Source: Comamonadaceae bacterium (GTDB lineage: Bacteria; Pseudomonadota; Gammaproteobacteria; Burkholderiales; Burkholderiaceae_C). From it: a stretch of 64,000 nucleotides of DNA. Location: contig CANCCF010000001.1 in assembly GCA_947374485.1 (NCBI GenBank), positions 1 through 64,000 of the forward strand, given 5' to 3'. Shown piece after piece: positions 40,907 to 51,260 of this stretch. Numbering within the stretch: position 1 is the first letter of the stretch; every line of letters starts with the position of its first letter. The translations under genes and the position numbers were made by a program. The notes under the pieces were generated by a model that worked only from the letters and a program-made list of their open reading frames with translations, was not told the DNA's origin and did no database searches.

Positions 40907-42778
40907 ATGACAACCATCCGACTGACCATGGCCCAGGCCCTGGCGAAATACCTCGCAGCCCTGCGCGTGGAAATGGCCGACGGCAGCGTGGAGGCCTACT
41001 GCGGCGGCGTCTTCACCATCTTCGGCCACGGCAATGTGGCGGGCATGGGCGAGGCCCTGTGGGCCGAGCGCGCGCAGCTGCCCACCTTCCGCGCCCACAA
41101 CGAGCAGGGCATGGCCCACGCGGCCATTGGCTATGCCAAGGCCCACATGCGCCAACGCATGATGGCGGTGTGCACCAGCATTGGCCCGGGCGCCACCAAC
41201 ATGGTGACCGCCGCGGCCGTGGCCCATGTGAACCGCATCCCCGTTTTGTTATTGCCTGGCGATACCTTTGCCACGCGCGCACCCGACCCGGTGTTGCAGC
41301 AGGTGGAGAGCTTCCAGCAGGGCGATGTGTCGGCCAACGACACCTTCCGCCCTGTCACCCGTTACTTCGACCGCATCAGCCGCCCCGAACAACTCCTGAC
41401 CGCGCTGCCGCGCGCCATCCAGGTCATGACCGACCCGGCCAGCTGCGGCCCGGTGTGTCTGGCCCTGCCGCAGGACGTGCAGGCCCATGCCTTTGACTAC
41501 CCCGAGAGCTTTTTTGCGCCCGAGCTGATCCGCTTCCGTCGCCCCCCCGCCGATGCCTTTGAGCTCAGCCGCGCCGCTGCCTTGCTCAAGACTGCGAAGC
41601 AGCCGCTCATCGTGGCCGGTGGCGGTGTGCTCTACAGCCAGGCCTGTGATGGCCTGCGCGCCTTTGCCGAACGCTTTGGCATTCCGGTGGTCGAGTCGCA
41701 CGGTGGCAAAAGCGCCCTGCCCTGGGACCATGCCCTGAACCTGGGCGCTATTGGTGTGGACGGCGGCCCTGCCGCCAACACGCTGGCACGCGAGGCCGAT
41801 GTGGTGTTTGCAATAGGCACGCGCCTGCAGGATTTCACCACCGGCTCGCACGCGCTGTTTGCCAACGCCAAATTGCTCAGCCTGAACGTGCAGCCCTTTG
41901 ATGCGGGCAAATGGAGCGGTACCGCCCTGGTGGCCGATGCGAAGGTGGGCCTGGTGCAACTCAGCGATGCACTGGGTGCCTGGTCGGCAGACGCCGCCTG
42001 GACTACCCGCGCAAAAGTGCAAGCCGCAGGCTGGCTGCAGAAAGTCACCGAACTGACCACGAACGTGCCCACGGAGGGCACCTTGCCCTACGACGCCGAA
42101 GTGATGGGCGCGGTGCGCGACTCGCTCAATGACGCGGGTGGCGACAGCGGCGCGCACGACGTGGTGGTCTGCGCCGCAGGCACCCTGCCGGCCGAGCTGC
42201 ACAAGCTCTGGCGCGCCAGCCTGCCCGGCAACTACCACATGGAATACGGCTTTTCGTGCATGGGCTACGAGATCGCAGGCGCCTTGGGCGTGAAGATGGC
42301 GCGGCCCCAGCAGGAGGTGATTGTGATGGTGGGCGATGGCTCCTACATGATGATGAACTCCGAGCTGGCCACGTCCGTCATGCTGGGCAAAAAGCTCATC
42401 GTGGTGGTGCTGGACAACCGGGGTTACGGCTGCATCCAGCGCCTGCAAACCGCCACCGGCAGCGAGCGCTTCAACAACATGCTGGATGACTGCATCCCCG
42501 AAGGCGGTGAAGCCAGCACCATCGACTTTGCCATGCACGCAGCGGCCATGGGTGCGGACGCGGTGCACGTGAAAAACGTGGCCGAACTGAAGACCGCCAT
42601 GGTCAAAGCCCGTGCCGCCAAGCGCAGCCAGGTGCTGGTGATTGACACCACCCACACCCGCACCACCGCCGAAGGCGGCTGCTGGTGGGAAGTGGGCATT
42701 CCCGAAGTGTCCACACGCCCCGCGGTGAACGCGGCACACTCCGGCTGGCAGCTGGCCAAGCAAAACCAGCGCGTCTGA
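40907..42778 (+). CDS. iolD: 3D-(3,5/4)-trihydroxycyclohexane-1,2-dione hydrolase, copy 2 (TPP enzyme)
   Basis: A 623-residue thiamine-diphosphate enzyme, second gene of set B. The catalytic Glu is in HNEQGMAHAAIGYAKAH, FTIFGHGNVAGMGEAL is the IolD N-terminal segment and MVGDGSYMMMNSELATSV is the cofactor motif. It starts 25 bases after the kinase fusion. It shares the same plan as copy 1 but differs throughout, including the region before residue 40. It resembles the typical proteobacterial IolD more closely than copy 1 does. Confidence 0.94.
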   Translation: MTTIRLTMAQALAKYLAALRVEMADGSVEAYCGGVFTIFGHGNVAGMGEALWAERAQLPTFRAHNEQGMAHAAIGYAKAHMRQRMMAVCTSIGPGATNMVTAAAVAHVNRIPVLLLPGDTFATRAPDPVLQQVESFQQGDVSANDTFRPVTRYFDRISRPEQLLTALPRAIQVMTDPASCGPVCLALPQDVQAHAFDYPESFFAPELIRFRRPPADAFELSRAAALLKTAKQPLIVAGGGVLYSQACDGLRAFAERFGIPVVESHGGKSALPWDHALNLGAIGVDGGPAANTLAREADVVFAIGTRLQDFTTGSHALFANAKLLSLNVQPFDAGKWSGTALVADAKVGLVQLSDALGAWSADAAWTTRAKVQAAGWLQKVTELTTNVPTEGTLPYDAEVMGAVRDSLNDAGGDSGAHDVVVCAAGTLPAELHKLWRASLPGNYHMEYGFSCMGYEIAGALGVKMARPQQEVIVMVGDGSYMMMNSELATSVMLGKKLIVVVLDNRGYGCIQRLQTATGSERFNNMLDDCIPEGGEASTIDFAMHAAAMGADAVHVKNVAELKTAMVKARAAKRSQVLVIDTTHTRTTAEGGCWWEVGIPEVSTRPAVNAAHSGWQLAKQNQRV

Positions 42779-42820
42779 ACACGCGACACAAACAACCCTT
42801 TTATTTTTGAAGAGAAAACC

Positions 42821-43747
42821 ATGAGCTGGAACGTACAAATTGGTGTCAATCCCCTGTCTTGGATGAACGACGACCTGCCCTCGCTGGGCGGCGAAACCCT
42901 GCTGGAAACAGCCTTGCGCGAGGGCAAGGAAATTGGCTACGAAGGCTTCGAGCTGGGCAACAAATTCCCCAAGGATGGCCCCGGCCTGCAGGCCAAGCTG
43001 GCCGAGTTTGGTCTGGCCTGCGTGTCGGGCTGGTACTCGGGTTTTCTGGCCGAAGTGGAGACGGGCCAGAGCAATGCCGACGCGGTGGCCGCCGAGATCG
43101 AACGCTGCAAGGCGCACATGGCCAAGCTGCAATACAACGGCGTCAAAGTCGTGGTGTACGGCGAGTGCGCAGGCACGGTGCAGGGCCAGATCGACACGCC
43201 CGTTTCCAAGCGCCCCAAATTCGCCAGCGACGCGCTGTGGCAGGCCTATGCCGAGCGCTTGAACGCCTTTGGCGCGCACCTGCTGGCCACCTACGGCATC
43301 AAGCTGGCCTACCACCACCACATGGGCGCCTACGTGGAGTCACCCGCCGACGTAGACAAGCTCATGGCGCTGACCGACCCGGCCAAGGTTTTTTTGCTTT
43401 TTGACACCGGCCACGCCTACTTTGGTGGCGCCGCCGACCCGGTGGCGCTGCTGCAAAAACATGTGAAGCGCGTGGTGCATGTGCACTGCAAGGACGTGCG
43501 CACCCCCGTGATTGCCCAGGCCCGCAACGACAGCTGGAGCTTTTTGAACGGCGTGATCAACGGCACGTTTACCGTGCCGGGCGACGGCAGCATCGACTAC
43601 AAGGCGGCGCTCACCGTGCTGAAGAACGCCGGTTACGAAGGCTGGCTGGTCGTGGAAGCCGAACAGGACCCGGCCGTGGCGCCCAGCTACCAATACGCGA
43701 AAAAGGGCTATGACACCCTGCGCGCGCTGGTCAACGACTTAAGCTGA
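42821..43747 (+). CDS. iolE: Inosose dehydratase, copy 2
   Basis: A 308-residue IolE. Motifs are NPLSWMNDDLPSLGGETLLE, GFELGNKFPKD, LAYHHHMGAYVES (His), LLFDTGHAYFGG (Asp and His) and LVVEAEQDP (Glu). It dehydrates scyllo-inosose to the dione for IolD. It follows iolD2 after 42 bases with GAAGAGAAAACC before the ATG. It is more similar to standard IolE sequences than copy 1, supporting set B as the myo-inositol route. Confidence 0.94.
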   Translation: MSWNVQIGVNPLSWMNDDLPSLGGETLLETALREGKEIGYEGFELGNKFPKDGPGLQAKLAEFGLACVSGWYSGFLAEVETGQSNADAVAAEIERCKAHMAKLQYNGVKVVVYGECAGTVQGQIDTPVSKRPKFASDALWQAYAERLNAFGAHLLATYGIKLAYHHHMGAYVESPADVDKLMALTDPAKVFLLFDTGHAYFGGAADPVALLQKHVKRVVHVHCKDVRTPVIAQARNDSWSFLNGVINGTFTVPGDGSIDYKAALTVLKNAGYEGWLVVEAEQDPAVAPSYQYAKKGYDTLRALVNDLS

Positions 43748-43757
43748 AGGAGATCCC

Positions 43758-44585
43758 ATGGTCAGCCCCTTGCTCGCCAAAGCCGCCCCCCAAGGCCGCG
43801 AAATCGTCAATGTCACACCCGAGCGCGCGGGCTGGACGCACGTGGGTTTCAGGGCCGTGCGCCTGAATGCCAACGAGAGCGAAACCGTGGACACAGGAGA
43901 GCGCGAGCTCTGCCTGGTGGTGCTCACCGGCACGGTGGATGTGACGGTGGACGGTGTGACCTTTTCAAATTTGGGCACGCGCAAAAGCGTGTTTGAGGAA
44001 GTGTCACCCGCGGCCGTGTATGTGCCAGCGGGCAAGACCGTGACCGTGGGCAATGTGCCCGGCGCGGTGGCCATGGCCGAAGTGGCGCTGTGTACCGCGC
44101 CGTCTGGCCCGGCCAGCTCGGCCGAGGTATTTGTGATCGATTCGGCCAGCATGCGCCGCAGCGTGCGCGGCAAGGGCACCAACACCCGTTACGTGTGCGA
44201 CATCCTGCCGCACGACGACCCGCGCGCTGCCCATTTGCTGGTCGTGGAGGTAATGACCCCGGCCAGCCATTCGTCAAGCTACCCGCCCCACAAACACGAT
44301 GTGGAGCAGCCGCCGGTGGAAACGCAGTTGGAAGAAACCTACTACCACCGCCTCAACCCGCCGCAGGGCTTTGCTTTCCAGCGCATTTACACCGACGACC
44401 GCAGCCTGGACGAGGCCTGTGCCGTTGAAAACCACGACGTGGTGATGGTGCCGCGTGGCTACCATCCCGTGACGGCACCGCACGGCTACGACAACTACTA
44501 CCTCAATGTCATGGCCGGACCCAAGCGCTTCTGGGTTTTTAAAAACGACCCGGCGCATGAGTGGATGCTGGCGCCTGCAGTCTGA
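43758..44585 (+). CDS. iolB: 5-deoxy-glucuronate isomerase, copy 2
   Basis: A 275-residue IolB cupin of standard length, ending set B. Metal-site residues are in YPPHKHDVEQP (His-x-His-x-x-Glu), LEETYYHRLNPPQGFAFQRI (Glu) and VPRGYHPVTAPHG (His). It starts after GAAGGAGATCCC, a strong ribosome site, 10 bases behind iolE2. It performs the same reaction as copy 1 on 5-deoxy-glucuronate. Confidence 0.93.
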   Translation: MVSPLLAKAAPQGREIVNVTPERAGWTHVGFRAVRLNANESETVDTGERELCLVVLTGTVDVTVDGVTFSNLGTRKSVFEEVSPAAVYVPAGKTVTVGNVPGAVAMAEVALCTAPSGPASSAEVFVIDSASMRRSVRGKGTNTRYVCDILPHDDPRAAHLLVVEVMTPASHSSSYPPHKHDVEQPPVETQLEETYYHRLNPPQGFAFQRIYTDDRSLDEACAVENHDVVMVPRGYHPVTAPHGYDNYYLNVMAGPKRFWVFKNDPAHEWMLAPAV

Positions 44586-44598
44586 AACAACGCTGTCC

Positions 44599-45552
44599 TT
44601 ATTGCGCCGCTGGCGTGTGGCCAAAGCCAGCTGCAAAGGTTTGCCGCAGGTGCTGCACCAGCAGCGACACCGTGCGCGGCACATGCGGTGTGTACGGCCG
44701 TATCACATACAGGTGTTCGGCAAAGGCGCGCACGCTGCGCCACCGGGGCAACACCCCCACCAGCTTGCCGGACTGGATATACGGCTGCGCCGTGAAGTCG
44801 GGCAGCAGGGCCAGGCCCAGCCCGGCCAGGGCCGCGTCGCGCAGCGCCTCGCTGTTGTTGGCCGCAAAGCCGCCCGACACCTGCACCGTCACCAGCGCAT
44901 CGCGCGCGCGGCTGGCGCGCGCCTCGAAGGTCCAGGCCGGGCTTTCATTCGCACGCGGGTAGTGCAGGCAGTTGTGGGCGGGCAAGTCGGCGGGCTCATG
45001 CAGGTCGGCGGCGCGGCGCAGGTAGGCGGGCGACGCGACCAGCAAGGTCTCGGTCTTGCACAGCGGCCAGGCCACATGGGTTTCGGGTGGCGAGTCGGCA
45101 TGGCGTATGGCCAGATCAAAGCCCTCCTTGCCCAGCGAGCGCAGGCGGTCGGACATGTCGAGCTCGATGCGCACCTCGGGGTAGTCGCGGAAAAACTGCG
45201 GCAACTGGGGAACGAGCTGCTGGCGTGCAAAGGCCACCGGCGCGGTGATTTTCACCCGGCCGCGGGGCGTCTCGGCCATGTCGCGCACCTGGTCGAAACT
45301 CTGCGCGATGTGCTCGAAAGAGGCCTGTGTTTCTTCCACCAGGCGCTGCCCGGCTTCCGTCAGGCGCACGCTGCGGGTGGTGCGCTGCACCAGGCTCACC
45401 CCGGCGATGCGCTCGAGCTCGGCAATGCGCTGGCTCATGGCCGCCTTGCTCACATTCAGACGCTCGGCCGCCGCCGTGTAGCTGCCCTGGCCCGCCAGGG
45501 TGGAGAGCCAGTAGATGTGGCTCCACAGCGATTCGACTTTTTGTGCTTTCAT
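44599..45552 (-). CDS. LysR-family regulator (probable mmsA regulator)
   Basis: A 317-residue LysR protein with HTH GQGSYTAAAERLNVSKAAMS and KITAPVAFARQQLVPQLPQF at the start of the effector domain, DLAIRHADSPPETHVAWPL further on. It belongs to the DsdC/GcvA-like 'LTTR with PxFARxxL' group. It is divergent from mmsA and convergent with iolB2, 13 bases apart. A palindrome overlaps its possible starts (45588, 45570, 45552); 45552 gives the usual N-terminal length. It probably activates mmsA in response to a pathway acid or aldehyde. Confidence 0.84.
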   Translation of the reverse strand: MKAQKVESLWSHIYWLSTLAGQGSYTAAAERLNVSKAAMSQRIAELERIAGVSLVQRTTRSVRLTEAGQRLVEETQASFEHIAQSFDQVRDMAETPRGRVKITAPVAFARQQLVPQLPQFFRDYPEVRIELDMSDRLRSLGKEGFDLAIRHADSPPETHVAWPLCKTETLLVASPAYLRRAADLHEPADLPAHNCLHYPRANESPAWTFEARASRARDALVTVQVSGGFAANNSEALRDAALAGLGLALLPDFTAQPYIQSGKLVGVLPRWRSVRAFAEHLYVIRPYTPHVPRTVSLLVQHLRQTFAAGFGHTPAAQ

Positions 45553-45557
45553 GGCTG

Positions 45558-45581
45558 CATTGTTTACCATATTGAACAATG
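45558..45581. promoter_or_regulatory. Inverted repeat, LysR binding-site candidate
   Basis: CATTGTT (45558-45564) and AACAATG (45575-45581) are perfect 7-base arms around 10 bases, containing the T-N11-A pattern common to LysR sites. It is between the LysR gene and mmsA, about 100 bases from the mmsA start. Confidence 0.5.
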
Positions 45582-45678
45582 AATTCAAGCCTGTGTGCTG
45601 TTCATTTGCTATCTGCCCCCCTACACTGCGCCATCGCCGTCGCCATAGCTGGCATCAACAACCCAACCTGAGACACCC

Positions 45679-47202
<1,524 letters not shown>

Positions 47203-47208
47203 GGCCAG

Positions 47209-47637
47209 GTGAGCGATACCTTGTCCTCAGCCACGCCCCCAGTCCTGCCGGACTGGGAGCTGTACCACGCCCTGCGCGAGCAGTGGACGCATGAGGACAA
47301 CCTGGTCAACCACCGGCTGATGTGGCTGATCCTGTCGCAGGGCCTGCTGTTTACCGCCTATGGCACGCTGACCATCGACAAGCACCGCTGGCTGGTCTAT
47401 GGCTTTCCGATCTTTGGCATGGCGGTGGCAGGGGTGATTGGCATCAGCATCTTTGCCGCCCTCGATTCGTCGCGCGCGATCGAGGCAGCCTACCGCCAGG
47501 CCGGGCTGGAGCGGCTGTGCCACCTGGTGCCGCAAAGCGCCTCAAGCCACCGCGGTAACTGGGCGGCCAAGGCGCTGCCCTCTGTTTTTGCAACCTTGTG
47601 GTTGCTGGCAGCCACCGGCTTTATCCAGGCAAGTTGA
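47209..47637 (+). CDS. Small membrane protein of unknown function
   Basis: A 142-residue protein starting at GTG 47209 after AAGG. It has hydrophobic segments near residues 37-55 (HRLMWLILSQGLLFTAYGTL), 64-85 (YGFPIFGMAVAGVIGISIFA) and at the C-terminus (LPSVFATLWLLAATGFI). The 'NHRLxWLxxSQGLLFxAYG' pattern recurs in small bacterial membrane proteins that some databases relate to the RipA family; function is not known. It follows mmsA by 7 bases and may share its transcript. Confidence 0.65.
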   Translation: MSDTLSSATPPVLPDWELYHALREQWTHEDNLVNHRLMWLILSQGLLFTAYGTLTIDKHRWLVYGFPIFGMAVAGVIGISIFAALDSSRAIEAAYRQAGLERLCHLVPQSASSHRGNWAAKALPSVFATLWLLAATGFIQAS

Positions 47638-47724
47638 ACCGCCTGCCAACGCTCCGGCTGCCAAAAAAAGCTGGCCGGGTTGCCGGATGGGAGTGCAGAA
47701 TCGCAGGCAAATCCATTTGTCTGC

Positions 47725-49869
47725 ATGACCGATCACACCCCACCTTCCGCCGGCCCCGTGCCCCACGGCGCCCTGACCAGGCGGGGGGCCCAGCCAGCGC
47801 CGAAGAAGTTTCGCCTGGTGCGCTACGTCGCGCTCACCAGCCTGTTGGGGGTGCTCATGGTGCTCGTGCCACTGGTGTACTTTTACCGCCATTTCGCCAC
47901 CGAGGCGCTGGAGCAGCATGAAACGCACGACAACGTGGTCATTACCCAGATCTTTGCCAGCACCCTCTGGCCCCGGCATGCGGCCTATGTGCAGGCAGCG
48001 GCCAGGCTGAGCCGCCAGCAGTTGCAGCAGCACCCCCAGGTGGCGCAGATCCGCGCCGATGTGCTGCAACAGATGAAGGGACTGTCGGTGGTGAAGGTCA
48101 AGATCTATGACCTGCAGGGCCTGACCGTTTTCTCCACCGATGAAAAGCAGATCGGTGAGGACAAGAGCGATGACGACGGGGTGCGCGATGCCATTGCCGG
48201 CAAGGTGAGCAGCGAGATTGCTTTTGAAAACACCTTTGATGCCTTCGAGAAGGTCATCAACGACCGCAACCTGGTCTCCAGCTACATTCCCATTCGCGTG
48301 GATGACAGCCAACCGCCCCAGGGCGTGTTTGAGGTGTACTCGGACGTCACCGACTACGTGGCCGAACTGGAGCAGACCACCTGGGAGATCGTGGGCGTGG
48401 TGCTGGGCAGCCTGGCCTTTTTTTATGTCTTTCTGTATGCCATCGTGCGCCGGGCCGATCAGGTGCTGCGCCGCCAGGCGGACAGCGAGGCGCAGGCGCA
48501 GGAGGCATTGCGGGCCTACCAGGCCCTGCATGACCCACTCACCGGTTTGCCCAACCGCGAGAGCCTGATGCAACAGCTTGCCGCCCGGTTGCAGGCCAGC
48601 CATGGCGGTAACCTGAAATGTGCGGTGCTGTGCCTGGGCCTGGACGGCTTCAAGGAGATCAACGATTCGGTTGGCCACCGGGTAGGGGATGCGGCGCTGG
48701 TGGAGGTGGGGCGGCGCCTGCAGGCCCTGTTTGGCGATAGCCAGATCACGGCCCGCATGGGGGGCGACGAGTTTGTGATCGCCATCGGCGAGTTGGACCC
48801 CGGGCAGGCGGTGGAGCGCATGGTGTTGGCGTTGGAGCGCGCGCAGAAGGCCATCGCCGGCCAGTCCATCCTGGTGGAAGACCACGAGCTGACGCTGAGC
48901 GCCAGTGTGGGCGTGGCCATTTACCCCGAAGACGGGCAGGACGTGGCCGAACTGCTGAAGGCCGCCGATACCGCGCTGAATCACGCCAAACGCGCCGGAC
49001 GCAACAGCTGCCAGTTTCACACCGCGGGCATGAACGACCATGTGCTGGAAATGCTGTGGGTGGAGCGCGACTTGCGCCGGGCCCTGGAGGAAGAACAGTT
49101 CGTGCTGTACTACCAGCCCAAGATCGATCTGGTGAGCGGCCGCATCACCGGGGCCGAGGCGCTGATACGCTGGCTGCACCCCACGCGCGGACTGGTGATG
49201 CCAGGCCAGTTCATCCAGGTGGCCGAAGAGCGCGGCCTGGTCGTGGCGCTGGGCCACTGGGTGCTGCAGGAGGCCTGTCGGCAAAACAAGGCCTGGCAGG
49301 AGGCCGGTATGGCCGAGTTGCCGATTGCCATCAATTTGTCGGCCCAGCATTTCAAGCAAAGCACGCTGCTGCGCGATGTGCGGCAAACCCTGCATCACCA
49401 CGCACTGGGCGCCGACTGCCTGGAGCTCGAGCTCACCGAGAGCTCCATCATGCAGGACGCAGCCACCACCATAGCCACCATGCGCCAGCTCAAGTCCGTT
49501 GGCGTGGTGCTGGCGCTGGATGACTTTGGCACCGGTTACTCGTCCCTGAGCCAGCTCAAGGGCCTGCCCCTGAGCAACCTGAAGCTCGACCAGTCTTTTG
49601 TGCGCGGCCTGCCCGACGACCACGACGACCTGGCCATCTGCACCGCCGTGATCGCCATGGGCCAGGCGCTGGGCCTCAAAGTCATTGCCGAAGGCGTGGA
49701 GACGGCCGAGCAATTGGCGACACTGCGCGCGCTGGGCTGCGACGTGGGCCAGGGCTACCTGTTTGCCCGTCCCCTGCCGGCGCCGCAGTTTCTGGACTTT
49801 GTGCAGCGCCATGGCGGTGTCGAGGTCACGGCCTTTGCCGACCTTGGCGGCGGCCACAGCCCGGACTGA
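47725..49869 (+). CDS. Membrane GGDEF-EAL protein (cyclic-di-GMP turnover)
   Basis: A 714-residue protein. TM1 is near residues 33-53, a periplasmic sensor lies at about 55-218, and TM2 is at about 222-242. The GGDEF domain (about 270-430) has an intact ARMGGDEFVI near 344; the EAL domain (about 450-700) has an intact GAEALIRW near 477, plus ALDDFGTGYSSLSQLKGL. Both halves keep their catalytic motifs, so it could make or break c-di-GMP. The start ATG 47725 has no strong ribosome site; TTG 47680 would add 15 residues. It lies between the mmsA pair and the CMD/ABC genes. Confidence 0.9.
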   Translation: MTDHTPPSAGPVPHGALTRRGAQPAPKKFRLVRYVALTSLLGVLMVLVPLVYFYRHFATEALEQHETHDNVVITQIFASTLWPRHAAYVQAAARLSRQQLQQHPQVAQIRADVLQQMKGLSVVKVKIYDLQGLTVFSTDEKQIGEDKSDDDGVRDAIAGKVSSEIAFENTFDAFEKVINDRNLVSSYIPIRVDDSQPPQGVFEVYSDVTDYVAELEQTTWEIVGVVLGSLAFFYVFLYAIVRRADQVLRRQADSEAQAQEALRAYQALHDPLTGLPNRESLMQQLAARLQASHGGNLKCAVLCLGLDGFKEINDSVGHRVGDAALVEVGRRLQALFGDSQITARMGGDEFVIAIGELDPGQAVERMVLALERAQKAIAGQSILVEDHELTLSASVGVAIYPEDGQDVAELLKAADTALNHAKRAGRNSCQFHTAGMNDHVLEMLWVERDLRRALEEEQFVLYYQPKIDLVSGRITGAEALIRWLHPTRGLVMPGQFIQVAEERGLVVALGHWVLQEACRQNKAWQEAGMAELPIAINLSAQHFKQSTLLRDVRQTLHHHALGADCLELELTESSIMQDAATTIATMRQLKSVGVVLALDDFGTGYSSLSQLKGLPLSNLKLDQSFVRGLPDDHDDLAICTAVIAMGQALGLKVIAEGVETAEQLATLRALGCDVGQGYLFARPLPAPQFLDFVQRHGGVEVTAFADLGGGHSPD

Positions 49870-49916
49870 CCAGGGCGCTTGGGGCGCCACGCGCTCGCAG
49901 GGGCCCGTGCAGGTGC

Positions 49917-50462
49917 CTACTCCGGCGCCACCCGCAAGGCCTCCAGAAAGCGCGAGACCATGTTGTAGGCGGCAATCACGCCGACCAGCTCCACCTGCTG
50001 CTGTGGCGAACCCAGGGCCTGCTGCAGGCGGGCAAAACAGGCGTCACCGACCTGCACCGAGCGGGTCATCTCCAGTGTGAGTTCCAGCACGGCGCGCTCG
50101 GTGCTGGCAAACAAGCTGTCGTCATGCAGTGCCGCCGCGTAGTCCTGCAACGCGTCGAGCTGGGCCTGCGTGCCGCCTGCCTGCAGAAACTCCGGCGCGT
50201 GCTGCAGCAGCTCGTAATCGGCCCGGTTGAGCACGGCCACGGCGCAGATGGCCAGCTCGCGCAGCTTCGGCTCCAGCGAAAGCGCATTGCGCACCGCGCC
50301 CAGAAACGCATTCCAGCCCACCGCATAGGCCGGGCTGGTGAGCAGCATGCGGTCCAGGTTGAGCAGGTTGCCACCGCGCCGCTGGCGGATGGCGGCCACC
50401 ACGTCCACAGGGCCCAGCTGTTCGTCGGGAACCAGGGGGATGCGCCGGGAGGAGTGCGCCAT
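49917..50462 (-). CDS. Carboxymuconolactone decarboxylase (CMD) family protein
   Basis: A 181-residue helical protein with the CMD-domain pattern LRELAICAVAVLNRADYELLQHAPEFL. The Cys-x-x-Cys pair of AhpD-type members is absent, so a peroxidase role like AhpD is unlikely. It starts at ATG 50462, 2 bases after the ATPase gene stop (TTG 50468 overlapping that stop is possible), and is the last gene of a transport operon. It may act on the imported compound. No substrate can be assigned. Confidence 0.7.
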   Translation of the reverse strand: MAHSSRRIPLVPDEQLGPVDVVAAIRQRRGGNLLNLDRMLLTSPAYAVGWNAFLGAVRNALSLEPKLRELAICAVAVLNRADYELLQHAPEFLQAGGTQAQLDALQDYAAALHDDSLFASTERAVLELTLEMTRSVQVGDACFARLQQALGSPQQQVELVGVIAAYNMVSRFLEALRVAPE

Positions 50463-50464
50463 GT

Positions 50465-51259
50465 TCAATCCACCGCCGCCATCAGCTCGGCGTCGTGGTG
50501 GCGCTGCTGCTCTTCCATCACCAGCTGGCCGAGCTCGCGCTTCAAGGCGTTGAAGGCCGCAGACGAGGGGTCGCGCAGGCGCGGCAGATCCACCAGCAGG
50601 TCGCGCTTGACGGTGCCGGGCCGGTAGGTCATGACCACAATGCGGTCGGCCAGATAAATGGCTTCCTCGATGCTGTGGGTGACAAAGATCACCGTCTTGC
50701 CCAGCTCGGCCCAGATGCGCAGCAGCTCGTCCTGCAGGTTGCGCCGGGTCAGTGCGTCGAGGGCACCGAAGGGCTCGTCCATCAGCAGGATGGGCGAGTC
50801 GAGTGCCAGGACACGGGCAATCGCCACGCGCTGGCGCATGCCGCCCGAGAGGTCTTTGGGGAAGCGGTTGCGAAAGTCGGTGAGGCCCAGCTTGGCCAGC
50901 AAGGTGCCCACGGTGCTGTCAATCTGCTGTGCCGACTCTCCCTTGATCTCCAGACCGAAGGCGATGTTTTTCTCCACCGTCATCCACGGGAAAAGCGCGT
51001 ATTCCTGGAACACCATGCCGCGGTCCGGGCCGGGGCCGCTGACCGCCTGGCCGCCGGCGGTGATGCTGCCGCTGCTGGGCAGCGAGAAACCGGCAATGGC
51101 GTTGAGCAGGGTCGACTTGCCGCAGCCCGAGGGGCCGAGCAGGCAGACAAACTGGCCTTGGGGAATGTCCAATGTGATGTCTTTGAGGGCGACCACTTCA
51201 CGGTCTGCGCTGGCAAAAATTTTGTTTACACCGGCCACGGCGATATGGGTAGCGGTCAT
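50465..51259 (-). CDS. ABC importer ATPase (SsuB/TauB/NrtD type)
   Basis: A 264-residue ATPase with Walker A LGPSGCGKSTLLNAIAGF, signature LSGGMRQRVAIARVLALDSP, Walker B ILLMDEPFGALDALTR and VTHSIEEAIYLADRIVVM. The start at 51259 (MTATHIAV) is 1 base past the permease stop; an upstream ATG at 51277 would overlap that gene. It belongs to the nitrate/sulfonate/taurine group and powers the permease encoded before it. Confidence 0.9.
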   Translation of the reverse strand: MTATHIAVAGVNKIFASADREVVALKDITLDIPQGQFVCLLGPSGCGKSTLLNAIAGFSLPSSGSITAGGQAVSGPGPDRGMVFQEYALFPWMTVEKNIAFGLEIKGESAQQIDSTVGTLLAKLGLTDFRNRFPKDLSGGMRQRVAIARVLALDSPILLMDEPFGALDALTRRNLQDELLRIWAELGKTVIFVTHSIEEAIYLADRIVVMTYRPGTVKRDLLVDLPRLRDPSSAAFNALKRELGQLVMEEQQRHHDAELMAAVD

Positions 51260-51260
51260 G

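Noticed and set aside
41249..43321. A 690-codon open frame antisense to iolD2/iolE2
   Set aside because: It is a by-product of high GC and strong third-position bias in the real genes. Its composition (His, Gln, Gly rich) is typical of such antisense frames.
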